Shown here: piece after piece, positions 42,072-50,794 of the stretch
Position numbering within the stretch: the stretch's first letter is position 1
Layout of the letters: every line of letters begins with the position of its first letter
Origin: Enterovibrio paralichthyis
GTDB lineage: Bacteria; Pseudomonadota; Gammaproteobacteria; Enterobacterales; Vibrionaceae
NCBI RefSeq assembly: GCF_019209835.1
Contig: NZ_JAHUTS010000002.1
Span: forward strand, 248,001-312,000
Length of the DNA: 64,000 nucleotides
Reading direction: 5' to 3'
Position numbers and translations under genes: made by a program
The notes under the pieces: model-generated
The model's input: only the letters and a program-made list of their open reading frames with translations
What the model was told of the DNA's origin: nothing
The model's database searches: none

Positions 42072-43787
42072 ATGAAAACAATGCAAATTGCCACACTGGC
42101 GTTACTGATCGGTGGTGTTTTGGGATACAGCGCGAACCAATATATCGCGAGCCAAGGCCATGATATGTCAGCAATGGCAGAAACCACGGAAGAGAAAGGC
42201 TCAGGCGAGCCCCTGTACTGGGTAGCGCCAATGGACCCGAATTACAAACGCGACAAGCCGGGCAAATCGCCGATGGGCATGGATTTGATCCCGGTCTACG
42301 CCGAAGACCTAAACGGTGCAAACGACAAGCCGGGCACGGTCAAAATCGACCCATCAGTAGAAAACAACCTTGGAGTAAAAACCGCAGCCGTTGAAACTGC
42401 AAAGCTTTCACCACGCATTGAAACCGTTGGCTACATTGCCTTCGATGAAAGCCATTTGTGGCAGACTAACGTGCGTGTCGCGGGCTGGGTTGAAAAGCTC
42501 TACATCAACGCCGTTGGTGAAAAAGTCTCAAAAAATGACGTGCTCTTTACCCTCTACTCCCCTGAGCTGGTGAAAGCGCAGGAAGAGTTGCTCAACGCAT
42601 ACCGCACTGGACGCAATGGTCTGATGAAAGGCGCGACAGAGCGTCTGGTTTCGCTCGGTGTCGACCGTGACCAAATCCAACAAATCATCAAACGCGGCAA
42701 GGCGTCACAAACCATTGAGATCAAAGCCCCTGCTGATGGTGTCATTGCCAGCCTCAACATCCGTGAAGGCGGCTATTTGTCCCCTGCTCAGGCGGTGATA
42801 AGTGCTGGCCCGCTTGATAACGTTTGGGTAGATGCCGAAGTGTTCGAACGTCAGGGCCACTGGGTGACCGCTGGCAGCAACGCCACTATGACGCTGGACT
42901 CGCTGCCAGGGGAAACATGGCAAGGCACCGTCGATTACGTCTACCCGATCCTTGACCCGAAAACCCGTACCCTGCGTGTACGCCTGAAATTCGCCAACCC
43001 GGAAGGTGAACTGAAACCCAATATGTTCGCCAATATTGCGCTTCAGCCGGTCACTGACGAAGCCGTGCTGACCATCCCTAAATCATCAGTGATCCGCTCC
43101 GGCGGCATGACCCGTGTTGTGCTGGCGGAAGGCGAAGGCAAATACCGCTCTGCCCGCATCGAGGTAGGACGTGAAGCTGGTGATCGCATTGAAGTATTGC
43201 AAGGCCTGAACAACTCAGACCGCATTGTCACGTCTGCCCACTTCCTGCTCGACTCTGAATCCAGCCAGTCCGCCGACTTGGCAAGAATTAACGGCGTTGA
43301 GCCTGCAGCTGAAACCCAATGGGCGAAAGGTGAAATCACCGACGTGATGATGGGTCACCGTATGCTCACCATCAACCACGAACCGGTTCCGGCGTGGAAC
43401 TGGCCGGGTATGGTAATGAATTTCACCTTTGCGGAAGGCGTTGACATGGGCGAGCCAAGCGTTGGGCAAGCCATTGAGTTTGAAATGCAAAAAGGCGCTT
43501 CCGGTCAGTATGAAATCGTCGATTACAAGCTGAGCGAAGCCAGCACTCCGGCGGAAGTCTGGATCGACGGTGACATCTCCATGCTGATGGCGGATTTTGG
43601 CATGATCACCCTTTCCCACCAGCCGGTATCTGAATGGAACTGGCCGGAAGGTGAAATGAACTTTTCCGTAGACGGCGGCGTTGAACTTGGCAGCTTTGCT
43701 GAAGGCCAGTCTGTGCGTTTTCTTGTTGCCAAAAATGGCAGCGACTATGTACTGAAAGCCCTTGAACAGAAAGGAGGCAATAAATGA
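42072..43787 (+). CDS. cusB: Periplasmic adaptor CusB with two C-terminal CusF-like domains
   Basis: 571 residues, longer than E. coli CusB (about 400). A hydrophobic N-terminal anchor (1-20) leads to a heavy-metal-binding YHS-like motif (YWVAPMDPNYKRDKPGKSPM, 49-68), then the membrane-fusion-protein domains (about 100-400). The C-terminus has two CusF-like copper-binding barrels, about 415-485 and 493-565. The first keeps His, Trp and both Met (INHEPVPAWNWPGMVMNF); the second reads LSHQPVSEWNWPEGEMNF and lacks the first Met. Separate cusF is absent, so the fusion may replace it. Its stop overlaps cusA (ATGA). Confidence 0.92.
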   Translation: MKTMQIATLALLIGGVLGYSANQYIASQGHDMSAMAETTEEKGSGEPLYWVAPMDPNYKRDKPGKSPMGMDLIPVYAEDLNGANDKPGTVKIDPSVENNLGVKTAAVETAKLSPRIETVGYIAFDESHLWQTNVRVAGWVEKLYINAVGEKVSKNDVLFTLYSPELVKAQEELLNAYRTGRNGLMKGATERLVSLGVDRDQIQQIIKRGKASQTIEIKAPADGVIASLNIREGGYLSPAQAVISAGPLDNVWVDAEVFERQGHWVTAGSNATMTLDSLPGETWQGTVDYVYPILDPKTRTLRVRLKFANPEGELKPNMFANIALQPVTDEAVLTIPKSSVIRSGGMTRVVLAEGEGKYRSARIEVGREAGDRIEVLQGLNNSDRIVTSAHFLLDSESSQSADLARINGVEPAAETQWAKGEITDVMMGHRMLTINHEPVPAWNWPGMVMNFTFAEGVDMGEPSVGQAIEFEMQKGASGQYEIVDYKLSEASTPAEVWIDGDISMLMADFGMITLSHQPVSEWNWPEGEMNFSVDGGVELGSFAEGQSVRFLVAKNGSDYVLKALEQKGGNK

Positions 43788-46700
43788 TTGGCGCCATTAT
43801 TCGCTGGTCGATTGCCAACCGTTTTCTGGTTCTGGTAGCGACCTTGTTCCTGACATTGGGTGGTCTTTACAGCGTTAAAAACACGCCTGTTGATGCCATT
43901 CCAGATCTCTCCGATGTTCAGGTGATCATAAAAACCAGCTATCCGGGTCAAGCGCCACAGGTAGTAGAAGATCAGGTCACCTACCCGCTCACCACGGCGA
44001 TGTTGGCGGTGCCGGGCGCAGAAACCGTTCGTGGTTATTCGTTCTTTGGCGACTCGTACGTTTATATCATTTTCAACGATGATACCGACATGTACTGGGC
44101 ACGTTCACGCGTATTGGAATACCTAAGCCAGGTAGCACCCAAACTGCCACCGAATGCCAAACCTACCCTTGGGCCCGATGCAACCGGCGTGGGCTGGGTG
44201 TACAGCTATGTATTGCAGGACAAGTCCGGCAACCATGACCTGGCAGAGCTTCGCAGCCTGCAGGACTGGTTCTTGAAGTATGAGCTGCAAACGGTGGCGG
44301 GCGTGTCAGAGGTGGCAACCGTCGGCGGCATGGTGAAGCAGTATCAGGTACAAATCGACCCAGCCAAACTGCGTGCCTACGACCTGACACTGCAGCAGGT
44401 CAACATGGCTATCCAAAATGGTAACCAGGAGGCCGGAGCATCCGTTATTGAAGTCGCCGAAGCCGAGCACATGGTGCGGACAACAGGCTATCTGACCAGC
44501 GTGGAAGATATCGAGTCCCTGCCCATCAAGGTGACGGACAAAGGTACGCCATTGCTGCTCGGCGACATTGCAGACATCAATATCGGCCCCCAAATGCGCC
44601 GTGGTATTTCCGAGTTTAACGGTGAAGGTGAAGCGGTTGGCGGCGTGATCGTGATGCGCTTTGGCGAAAACGCCAGCGAGGTGATCGCCAATGTGAAAAC
44701 CAAACTGGAAGAGCTGAAGCGAAGCCTGCCGGAAGGCGTGGAAATTGTACCGACCTACGACCGTTCAACCCTGATTGACGCCGCGGTTGAGAACCTTTGG
44801 AAGAAACTGGCTGAAGAGTTCATCGTCGTAGCTGTGGTCTGTGCGCTGTTCCTGTTCCACATCCGCTCATCGCTGGTGATCGCGATCAGCTTGCCCATCG
44901 GTATCTTGTCTGCGTTTATCGTCATGCACTGGCAAGGCATCAATGCCAACATCATGTCGTTAGGCGGTATCGCCATTGCCATCGGCGCCATGGTGGACGG
45001 TGCTATCGTGATGATTGAAAACGTCCATAAGCACATTGAACGCACGCCACTGACGGACAAAAACCGCTGGCAAGTGATCAGCAAAGCGGCAGAAGAAGTG
45101 GGTGCACCGCTGTTCTTCTCGCTGCTGATCATCACCCTGAGTTTTGTGCCTGTGTTCGCGCTGGAAGGACAGGAAGGCAAGATGTTCTCGCCGCTGGCCT
45201 TCACCAAAACCTATGCGATGGCGGCAGCGGCGGGTTTGGCGATCACCTTGGTCCCTGTTCTGATGGGCTATTTCATCCGTGGTAAGGTGCTGCCAGAGCA
45301 TAAAAACCCGGTGAACAGAACGCTGATTGCCATGTACCGCCCGCTGCTCAACCTCAGCCTGCGTTTCCCGAAAACCATGATTGTGCTGGCGATTGCTTTG
45401 ATGGCATCGGCTTACTACCCCACCAGCAAACTGGGCAGTGAATTCATCCCGCCGTTGGATGAAGGCGATCTGATGTACATGCCAACGACCTACCCCGGCA
45501 TTTCCATCGGTAAAGCCCGTGAGTTGCTGCAGCAAACCAACAAGCTGATCAAAACCGTGCCTGAAGTGGAATCGGTCTGGGGCAAAATCGGCCGTGCGGA
45601 AACTGCGACTGACCCGGCACCGCTGACCATGATTGAAACCGTGATCCAGCTGAAACCGCGTGAAGAGTGGCGCGAAGGTGTCACCACTGAATCGCTGCGT
45701 AAAGAGTTCGACGATCTGGTTCAGTTCCCTGGTCTGACAAATGCCTGGGTAATGCCTATCAAAACCCGTATCGACATGCTCGCTACCGGTATTAAAACCC
45801 CGATTGGTATCAAGATCGCAGGGCCGGATCTGGCAGTGATCGAAACTATCGGTTCGCAGCTTGAGCCTATTCTCAACGGTGTTGAAGGCACGGCTTCTGT
45901 ATATGCAGAACGTGTGGCCGGTGGCCGCTATGTCACTATCGACATCCGACGCCGAGCCGCTGCCCGTTATGGCCTGAGCATCAAAGATGTACAGCAGGTT
46001 ATTTCTACCGCTGTGGGTGGGATGAATGTGGGCGAAACCATCGAAGGGCTGGAACGCTACCCTATCAACGTACGCTACCCGCAGGACTACCGCGATTCTG
46101 TGGTGAAACTGCAGGAGTTGCCGCTGGTAACGCCAAACGGCGCCCGTATCGCATTGGCTGATGTTGCGGATATCCGTTACGAAGATGGCCCGCCGATGAT
46201 CAAAACCGAGAACGCCCGTCCGAATGGCTGGGTATTCGTAGACATTGATGGTCGTGACCTTGGATCTTACGTGGTGGATGCGCAGAGCACAGTGGCAGAA
46301 CAGCTGGAACTCCCGGCGGGCTATTCGCTGGCATGGTCTGGTCAATACGAGTATATGGAACGCGCCAAAGAGCGCCTGAGTGTGGTGGTACCTATTACCA
46401 TCGCCATCATCATGCTGCTGCTATACCTGAGCTTCCGCCGTGTCGGTGAAGTGATGATCATCATGGCTACCCTGCCGTTGGCGCTGGTCGGTGGCCTGTG
46501 GCTGATGCATTACCTCGGTTACAACTTCTCCGTTGCCGTCGGCGTGGGCTTTATTGCGTTGGCCGGCGTGGCGGTGGAGATTGGTGTCATCATGTTGGTT
46601 TACCTCAACCAGGCATGGCACTACCGCAAACTGCACGCACAGGAAGAAAACCAGCCACTCACCGCAACAGATCTCACCGATGCCATTCGCGAAGGTGCGG

Positions 46701-46906
46701 GCTTACGTGTGCGTCCGGTGATGATGACGGTACTGACGGTGATCATCGGCCTGATCCCAATTATGTATGGCGAAGGCACTGGCTCAGAAGTCATGCAGCG
46801 TATCGCAGCGCCAATGATTGGCGGTATGGCGTCAGCGCTCCTACTGACCCTGTTGGTACTGCCAGCCATCTTCAAACTTTGGAAACACAAAGAAATCAAA
46901 CAATAA
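43784..46906 (+). CDS. cusA: RND copper/silver efflux pump CusA
   Basis: 1040-residue heavy-metal RND transporter. The N-terminus ends its first helix before the porter domain (DAIPDLSDVQVIIKTSYPGQ). The proton-relay helix contains GAMVDGAIVMIEN, and the periplasmic entry loop DEGDLMYMPTTYPG carries the Met typical of CusA. Length and the twelve-helix pattern match CusA. It overlaps cusB by four bases and is followed by the cupredoxin gene. CusC, CusB and CusA together would span both membranes and expel Cu(I)/Ag(I) from the periplasm. Confidence 0.95.
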   Translation: MIGAIIRWSIANRFLVLVATLFLTLGGLYSVKNTPVDAIPDLSDVQVIIKTSYPGQAPQVVEDQVTYPLTTAMLAVPGAETVRGYSFFGDSYVYIIFNDDTDMYWARSRVLEYLSQVAPKLPPNAKPTLGPDATGVGWVYSYVLQDKSGNHDLAELRSLQDWFLKYELQTVAGVSEVATVGGMVKQYQVQIDPAKLRAYDLTLQQVNMAIQNGNQEAGASVIEVAEAEHMVRTTGYLTSVEDIESLPIKVTDKGTPLLLGDIADINIGPQMRRGISEFNGEGEAVGGVIVMRFGENASEVIANVKTKLEELKRSLPEGVEIVPTYDRSTLIDAAVENLWKKLAEEFIVVAVVCALFLFHIRSSLVIAISLPIGILSAFIVMHWQGINANIMSLGGIAIAIGAMVDGAIVMIENVHKHIERTPLTDKNRWQVISKAAEEVGAPLFFSLLIITLSFVPVFALEGQEGKMFSPLAFTKTYAMAAAAGLAITLVPVLMGYFIRGKVLPEHKNPVNRTLIAMYRPLLNLSLRFPKTMIVLAIALMASAYYPTSKLGSEFIPPLDEGDLMYMPTTYPGISIGKARELLQQTNKLIKTVPEVESVWGKIGRAETATDPAPLTMIETVIQLKPREEWREGVTTESLRKEFDDLVQFPGLTNAWVMPIKTRIDMLATGIKTPIGIKIAGPDLAVIETIGSQLEPILNGVEGTASVYAERVAGGRYVTIDIRRRAAARYGLSIKDVQQVISTAVGGMNVGETIEGLERYPINVRYPQDYRDSVVKLQELPLVTPNGARIALADVADIRYEDGPPMIKTENARPNGWVFVDIDGRDLGSYVVDAQSTVAEQLELPAGYSLAWSGQYEYMERAKERLSVVVPITIAIIMLLLYLSFRRVGEVMIIMATLPLALVGGLWLMHYLGYNFSVAVGVGFIALAGVAVEIGVIMLVYLNQAWHYRKLHAQEENQPLTATDLTDAIREGAGLRVRPVMMTVLTVIIGLIPIMYGEGTGSEVMQRIAAPMIGGMASALLLTLLVLPAIFKLWKHKEIKQ

Positions 46907-46965
46907 CCATGAACAAAATGGCTGGGCTTCGACTCAGCCTCTCAATCTTCAATAAGGAAAACACA

Positions 46966-47544
46966 ATGAAAAAATCACTGATTGCACTTTCTCTGGCTCT
47001 GGTCACTTCAACCACATTTGCTGCAGGCATGGACCACAGCAAAATGGATCACAGTGCGATGGGACATGGCGACATGAAAGCCATGGAAATGAACCACGGT
47101 GAAATGGACCATTCCCAAATGGATCATTCAAAGATGGACCACTCAAACATGATGAACATGGAAGGCATGTCTGCAGTCGGTATGCCTGCTAACGGCGCGA
47201 AGCCAGACAAAGTGGTTCACGTTATTCTGACCGACGACATGCGCATTAACTTCAAAAAAGAAGTCACTATCGAGCCGAACGATGTGGTGCAGTTCGTGGT
47301 CATGAACGTGGGTAAAATTGACCACGAGTTTTCTATCGGCTCTATGGAGGAGCAACTCAAGCACCGTGAAATGATGCGTACCATGACAGGCCACCACGAA
47401 CACGACTCAGGCAGCACTGTCACAGTAAAACCGGGCAAAGCAAAACAACTGATTTGGCACTTCCACGGCGACAAAAATGTGGAGTTCGCGTGCAATATCC
47501 CAGGTCATGCGGAAGCAGGCATGGTGAAAAGTGTGACGCTGTAA
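46966..47544 (+). CDS. Secreted cupredoxin with an N-terminal MDHSxM repeat
   Basis: 192 residues. The signal peptide ends near residue 19-20 (STTFAA). Residues 21-66 are a Met/His-rich repeat (MDHSKMDHSAMGHGDM, later MDHSQMDHSKMDHSNM), likely to bind several Cu(I) ions. The C-terminal cupredoxin domain has a type 1 copper set: His in KIDHEF, then Cys, His and Met in FACNIPGHAEAGM. AAGGAAAA precedes the ATG, 59 bases after cusA. Last gene of the copper operon, ended by a strong terminator. Probably a periplasmic copper sink or electron carrier. Confidence 0.85.
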   Translation: MKKSLIALSLALVTSTTFAAGMDHSKMDHSAMGHGDMKAMEMNHGEMDHSQMDHSKMDHSNMMNMEGMSAVGMPANGAKPDKVVHVILTDDMRINFKKEVTIEPNDVVQFVVMNVGKIDHEFSIGSMEEQLKHREMMRTMTGHHEHDSGSTVTVKPGKAKQLIWHFHGDKNVEFACNIPGHAEAGMVKSVTL

Positions 47545-47573
47545 CCTATAATAGCGACGTTCACTCTAATCAG

Positions 47574-47602
47574 AACGCCGGGTCATTGACCCGGCGTTTT
47601 TT
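47574..47602 (+). terminator. Intrinsic terminator of the copper operon
   Basis: The arms AACGCCGGGTC and GACCCGGCGTT flank a short loop and are followed by TTTT. Confidence 0.92.
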
Positions 47603-47608
47603 CGTCGG

Positions 47609-47655
47609 GTTATACCCAAACGACCTGAACATGCTCGCATTGATGACCTCCCTTC
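47609..47655. repeat. Dispersed extragenic repeat, copy 3
   Basis: TTATACCCAAACGACCTGAA then CATGCTCGCATTGATGACCT; the first part is the consensus left arm of copy 1, and the second matches the ATGCTCGCATT of copy 2. Confidence 0.65.
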
Positions 47656-47790
47656 GGGCGAGTTTATTGACGCCGTGTTCTTTTTGATGGAGGTGGATAA
47701 AGTTGCAACACTTTTTCACTACCTATTTTGCTAGCCTGAGTAGGTAGCGCTTTTTAGATTTTGTTTTGTCCCAATTAGTGAAGGAATTTC

Positions 47791-48192
47791 ATGGGTACTC
47801 GTAGAAAAGTGGGATTGAAAGCCATCAAGACCGTTGAAAATATTGTACTGGCACTTATTGCCATGGCTTCTGTTATTGCTATCGGTCAGGAAATATTCCA
47901 CATCATCAAAGTTGGCCGTGTTGAACTGGCAGACCTGCTGCTGCTGTTCATCTACCTTGAAGTTCTGGCCATGGTTTCAAACTTTGTTGAATCCGGTAAA
48001 TTGCCAGTGCGCATGCCTATTTACATCGCCATTGTTGCACTTGCGCGTTACCTGATTCTCGACATGAAAAGCATGGATGACTGGCGGATTGTGGCGATTT
48101 CAGTCGCGTCTATCCTGCTCGCCGGTACCGTCATTGTGATCCGTTGGGGGCACATCAAACTGCCTTATCCGCCAACCAAAGACGAAGAGTGA
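47791..48192 (+). CDS. psiE: PsiE-family inner-membrane protein
   Basis: 133-residue protein with four predicted membrane helices. The segments GQEIFHIIKV, LLLLFIYLEVLAMV and KLPVRMPIYIAIVALARYLIL follow the phosphate-starvation-inducible PsiE family. Its molecular role is not known. AAGGAA precedes the ATG at 47791. It is monocistronic with its own terminator. I see no clear Pho box in the 130 bases upstream. Confidence 0.85.
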   Translation: MGTRRKVGLKAIKTVENIVLALIAMASVIAIGQEIFHIIKVGRVELADLLLLFIYLEVLAMVSNFVESGKLPVRMPIYIAIVALARYLILDMKSMDDWRIVAISVASILLAGTVIVIRWGHIKLPYPPTKDEE

Positions 48193-48209
48193 TCCTCGCA
48201 TCTAAACGC

Positions 48210-48235
48210 AAAACACCCGCCACGGCGGGTGTTTT
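48210..48235 (+). terminator. Terminator between psiE and the convergent small gene
   Basis: The arms AAAACACCCGCC and GGCGGGTGTTTT flank a 2-base loop. Both strands have a T run, so it probably works in both directions. Confidence 0.9.
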
Positions 48236-48282
48236 AGTATCACAGCTTTTCGTTTCCTCATTTGTGTGACGACCTGAACACA

Positions 48283-48504
48283 TTACACATCAAGATCAAT
48301 CGGCGGCTTTTTGCGCATCTCTTCCAGCGAACTACCCATACGAATGGGATCGCGCAGCGATTCACTCTCGTACACGCTAGCCGTAAACTCCAGCGCGTCA
48401 TAAAACACCCAACCCTGCTGAGCAAGTTCGGAAGCAATTTCTAGCTTGTTCATTCCATGGTTGTGCATGTCGACAACAGCACCTTGCGTATCTTGTTCAC
48501 TCAT
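48283..48504 (-). CDS. Small hypothetical protein
   Basis: 73 residues, MSEQDTQGAVVDMHNHGMNK at the start. It is acidic, with no signal peptide or membrane segment. The N-terminal half (NKLEIASELAQQGWVFYDAL) reads like a helical region. A strong purine-rich ribosome site (GGGGGAGCGGGG) lies just before the ATG, and the frame fills the gap between two terminators, which supports a real gene. I do not recognise the family. Confidence 0.6.
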   Translation of the reverse strand: MSEQDTQGAVVDMHNHGMNKLEIASELAQQGWVFYDALEFTASVYESESLRDPIRMGSSLEEMRKKPPIDLDV

Positions 48505-48627
48505 CCCCGCTCCCCCGTTTTAAGGAATGCCTGTCTATAAAAATAGAAAGCATATGCACCGGAGGCTGTATCAATTTTCTGACTCAGACACCGCAATTTG
48601 CTGTGCATTTTTTCAGGCACTCAATAT

Positions 48628-48653
48628 GAAAAACGCCGCTGAAAACGCGGCGT
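48628..48653 (-). terminator. Intrinsic terminator after the MCP gene
   Basis: The arms ACGCCGC and GCGGCGT with a 7-base loop are followed by TTTTT on the minus strand, 35 bases after the stop. Confidence 0.88.
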
Positions 48654-48687
48654 GTAAGGGATTGGGCAACAGAACATAAAAATGTCA

Positions 48688-50307
48688 TTACACCTTAAAA
48701 TACCTCAACCGTTCATACAGCTCCTGCGACGTTGTTGCCAGGGACTGGCTTTCCCGTGCCAGTAACTGTGACGATTCGTTCACTTCATTGGCCGCAAGAT
48801 GAATGGTGGTGACATTTTCATTCATTTCATTGGCAACAATGCCCTGCTCCTCTGAAGCAGCAGCGATCTGAGCCACCATGTCATTGGCTTTGAGCAGTTC
48901 TTCCACCATCGCAAGGAGTTTCTCTTTGGTAGACATCGCAATTTCCACGCCTTTTTCAACCCGCTCATTACTGCGTTGCATCGCCTGAACGGTCTGTGTT
49001 GTCTGGCGGATAAGGTTATCAATGGTGCTTTGTACTTCATCGGTGGATTGCTGGGTACGGCTGGCTAGGTTGCGAACTTCATCGGCAACAACTGCAAAAC
49101 CGCGCCCCTGCTCCCCAGCCCGCGCCGCTTCAATGGCAGCGTTCAACGCCAGAAGGTTGGTCTGTTCAGACACATCACGGATCACATTCACCACTTTACT
49201 GATTTCGTTAACCCCTTGCTCAAGGGCAGTAACCAGTTGTGAGGCTTCTGCGATATCTTGCGAAACCGCAGAAATCTGATCAGCGGTCGCATCCATAGAT
49301 TCAGCACTGCTTTCAGAATGTTCGGTAACCAAAGACGTACTGTGGGAGGTATTTTCGGCGTTACCCGCCACATCGGTAATCGTGGTCGACATTTCGGTCA
49401 TTGCCGTCGAAAGCTGTTCAAGCTGGGAGTATTGATTATTGACGTTGGTGGCTGCCTCTTCACTGGCTTGGGCGATGTTTTCTGCCATGGCTGATGAGCG
49501 TTCTGCCGACTCATGGGCAGCATTCAGGGTTGATTGCAGCTTTTCCAACACCCTGTCCATCTCGCTACTCATTTGGCCCAGCTCGTCTTTGCGTTTGGCA
49601 TGAAGCCGCACACGCAGGTCACCATCAGCAATGAGTTTAAGCTTATCCATCAGGTGTTGCAGTGGATTGACGATGTCACGAGAAATCAAAAAGCCAAACA
49701 CAGCCAAGATGACCGACATTATAAACGCGGTGATCCCCACTTTTATTGCCTGACCGTAGAACGCGGCATGGATATCTGCCACTAACAGACCCGAACCAAC
49801 AACCCACTGCCAGTCATCAACAGCCAGCGAGACATATGAAATTTTCTCTTGAAGTTTACCGCCCGGGGTTTTGTAGACGTAATCAAGAAAACCACTCCCC
49901 GACGATGAGGCAATCGCTCCCATTTCACGCCAGTGGTACTTGCCATTGCCATCCTGGAAACTGCGGGAGTTATTGCCTTTGTATTCCGGCTTCATGGGAT
50001 GGAGAACCACATCAAGATTCGGTTTCAGGATCCAAAAGTAGTTGTTGTCGTCATAGCGCAGCGAGGTGACTGCGCCAATAGCAGCTTGCTTTGCCGCCGC
50101 CTCACCAAGCGTATCAACCTGGTTGTGGTAGTAACGAACCAGTGAAACCACGGTTTCAACCTGGGCGCTTAACTTCTGCTCGCGCTCATTGAGAGAGGCG
50201 AGCCTTTGTTCATTGAGATTGTAGATACTCGTTGCGGTTAGAAGTACAAATGCCAGCACAATCAGTGATAGCAGCTTGTACTTTACTGATAGATTACTTA
50301 GTTTCAT
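48688..50307 (-). CDS. Methyl-accepting chemotaxis protein with a single-Cache-type sensor
   Basis: 539 residues. A transmembrane helix (about 15-33) leads to a periplasmic sensor of about 145 residues whose motifs DDNNYFWILKPNLDVVLHPM and WQWVVGSGLLVADI are typical of sCache_2 domains, which often bind short carboxylates. A second helix (about 190-210), a HAMP domain (RDIVNPLQHLMDKL) and the signalling hairpin (EQTNLLALNAAIEAARAGEQ) follow. No NWETF pentapeptide ends it. The ATG at 50307 is preferred over an upstream TTG. Monocistronic. The 360 bases upstream hold no other gene before the PurR-box promoter. Confidence 0.92.
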   Translation of the reverse strand: MKLSNLSVKYKLLSLIVLAFVLLTATSIYNLNEQRLASLNEREQKLSAQVETVVSLVRYYHNQVDTLGEAAAKQAAIGAVTSLRYDDNNYFWILKPNLDVVLHPMKPEYKGNNSRSFQDGNGKYHWREMGAIASSSGSGFLDYVYKTPGGKLQEKISYVSLAVDDWQWVVGSGLLVADIHAAFYGQAIKVGITAFIMSVILAVFGFLISRDIVNPLQHLMDKLKLIADGDLRVRLHAKRKDELGQMSSEMDRVLEKLQSTLNAAHESAERSSAMAENIAQASEEAATNVNNQYSQLEQLSTAMTEMSTTITDVAGNAENTSHSTSLVTEHSESSAESMDATADQISAVSQDIAEASQLVTALEQGVNEISKVVNVIRDVSEQTNLLALNAAIEAARAGEQGRGFAVVADEVRNLASRTQQSTDEVQSTIDNLIRQTTQTVQAMQRSNERVEKGVEIAMSTKEKLLAMVEELLKANDMVAQIAAASEEQGIVANEMNENVTTIHLAANEVNESSQLLARESQSLATTSQELYERLRYFKV

Positions 50308-50661
50308 GTTTAGATCACCGGAGATAGCCAACTTTTTTCAAATTAGCAGAACCACGCCAATCCCCCACGATTCACATCTCTTTTTTGTATGTATTTCTAT
50401 GAAATATTTGACCTGTTTTTTAGTCAATAAAACGGGAAACCTCTGCTTAGTTTTGATGCCCGACACATCAGCTGTATCCCATATCAAATCCGGGTTTAAG
50501 GCCAAAACGAAGCAAAAAGGCATATTTCAGCCTTTCTTTTTCAAGCGATGAACTAAGTTAAATTCTCCACCGAAATCCCACAAAAACATTCATTAAATCT
50601 ATCAATAAAAAACCCGTTATCCCCGCCACAAATCGCCGAACGGAAATTTGCAGAATCGACA

Positions 50662-50699
50662 AAGCAAACGTTTGCGTTTACTGCAAATGCCAGTATGAT
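50662..50699 (+). promoter_or_regulatory. PurR box overlapping a sigma70 promoter
   Basis: AAGCAAACGTTTGCGT (50662-50677) matches the PurR consensus ANGCAANCGNTTNCNT at every defined position. The -35 candidate TTTGCG (50671-50676) lies inside the box, and TATGAT (50694-50699) follows after 17 bases, so PurR with a purine corepressor should block the promoter of the permease/guaD operon. Confidence 0.85.
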
Positions 50700-50794
50700 G
50701 CGCGCCAATTTACGGGCAACCTGATGGATATGGTCTCCCCGACTTTGACTAGGATGCCTCACCGAATTCTGACTTCCACTTGGGTTAAACTCGT

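Noticed and set aside
44960..46345. 461-codon open frame antisense to cusA
   Set aside because: His/Arg/Gln-rich shadow translation of a strongly coding opposite strand, without ribosome site or family motifs.
46498..46965. Long upstream extension of the cupredoxin frame
   Set aside because: It overlaps the 3' part of cusA, has an Arg/Cys-rich composition unlike a protein of this family, and the signal peptide begins at 46966.
48260..48285. Fourth copy of the dispersed extragenic repeat
   Set aside because: Only GACGACCTGAACA is shared and the TATACCCAAA part is missing.
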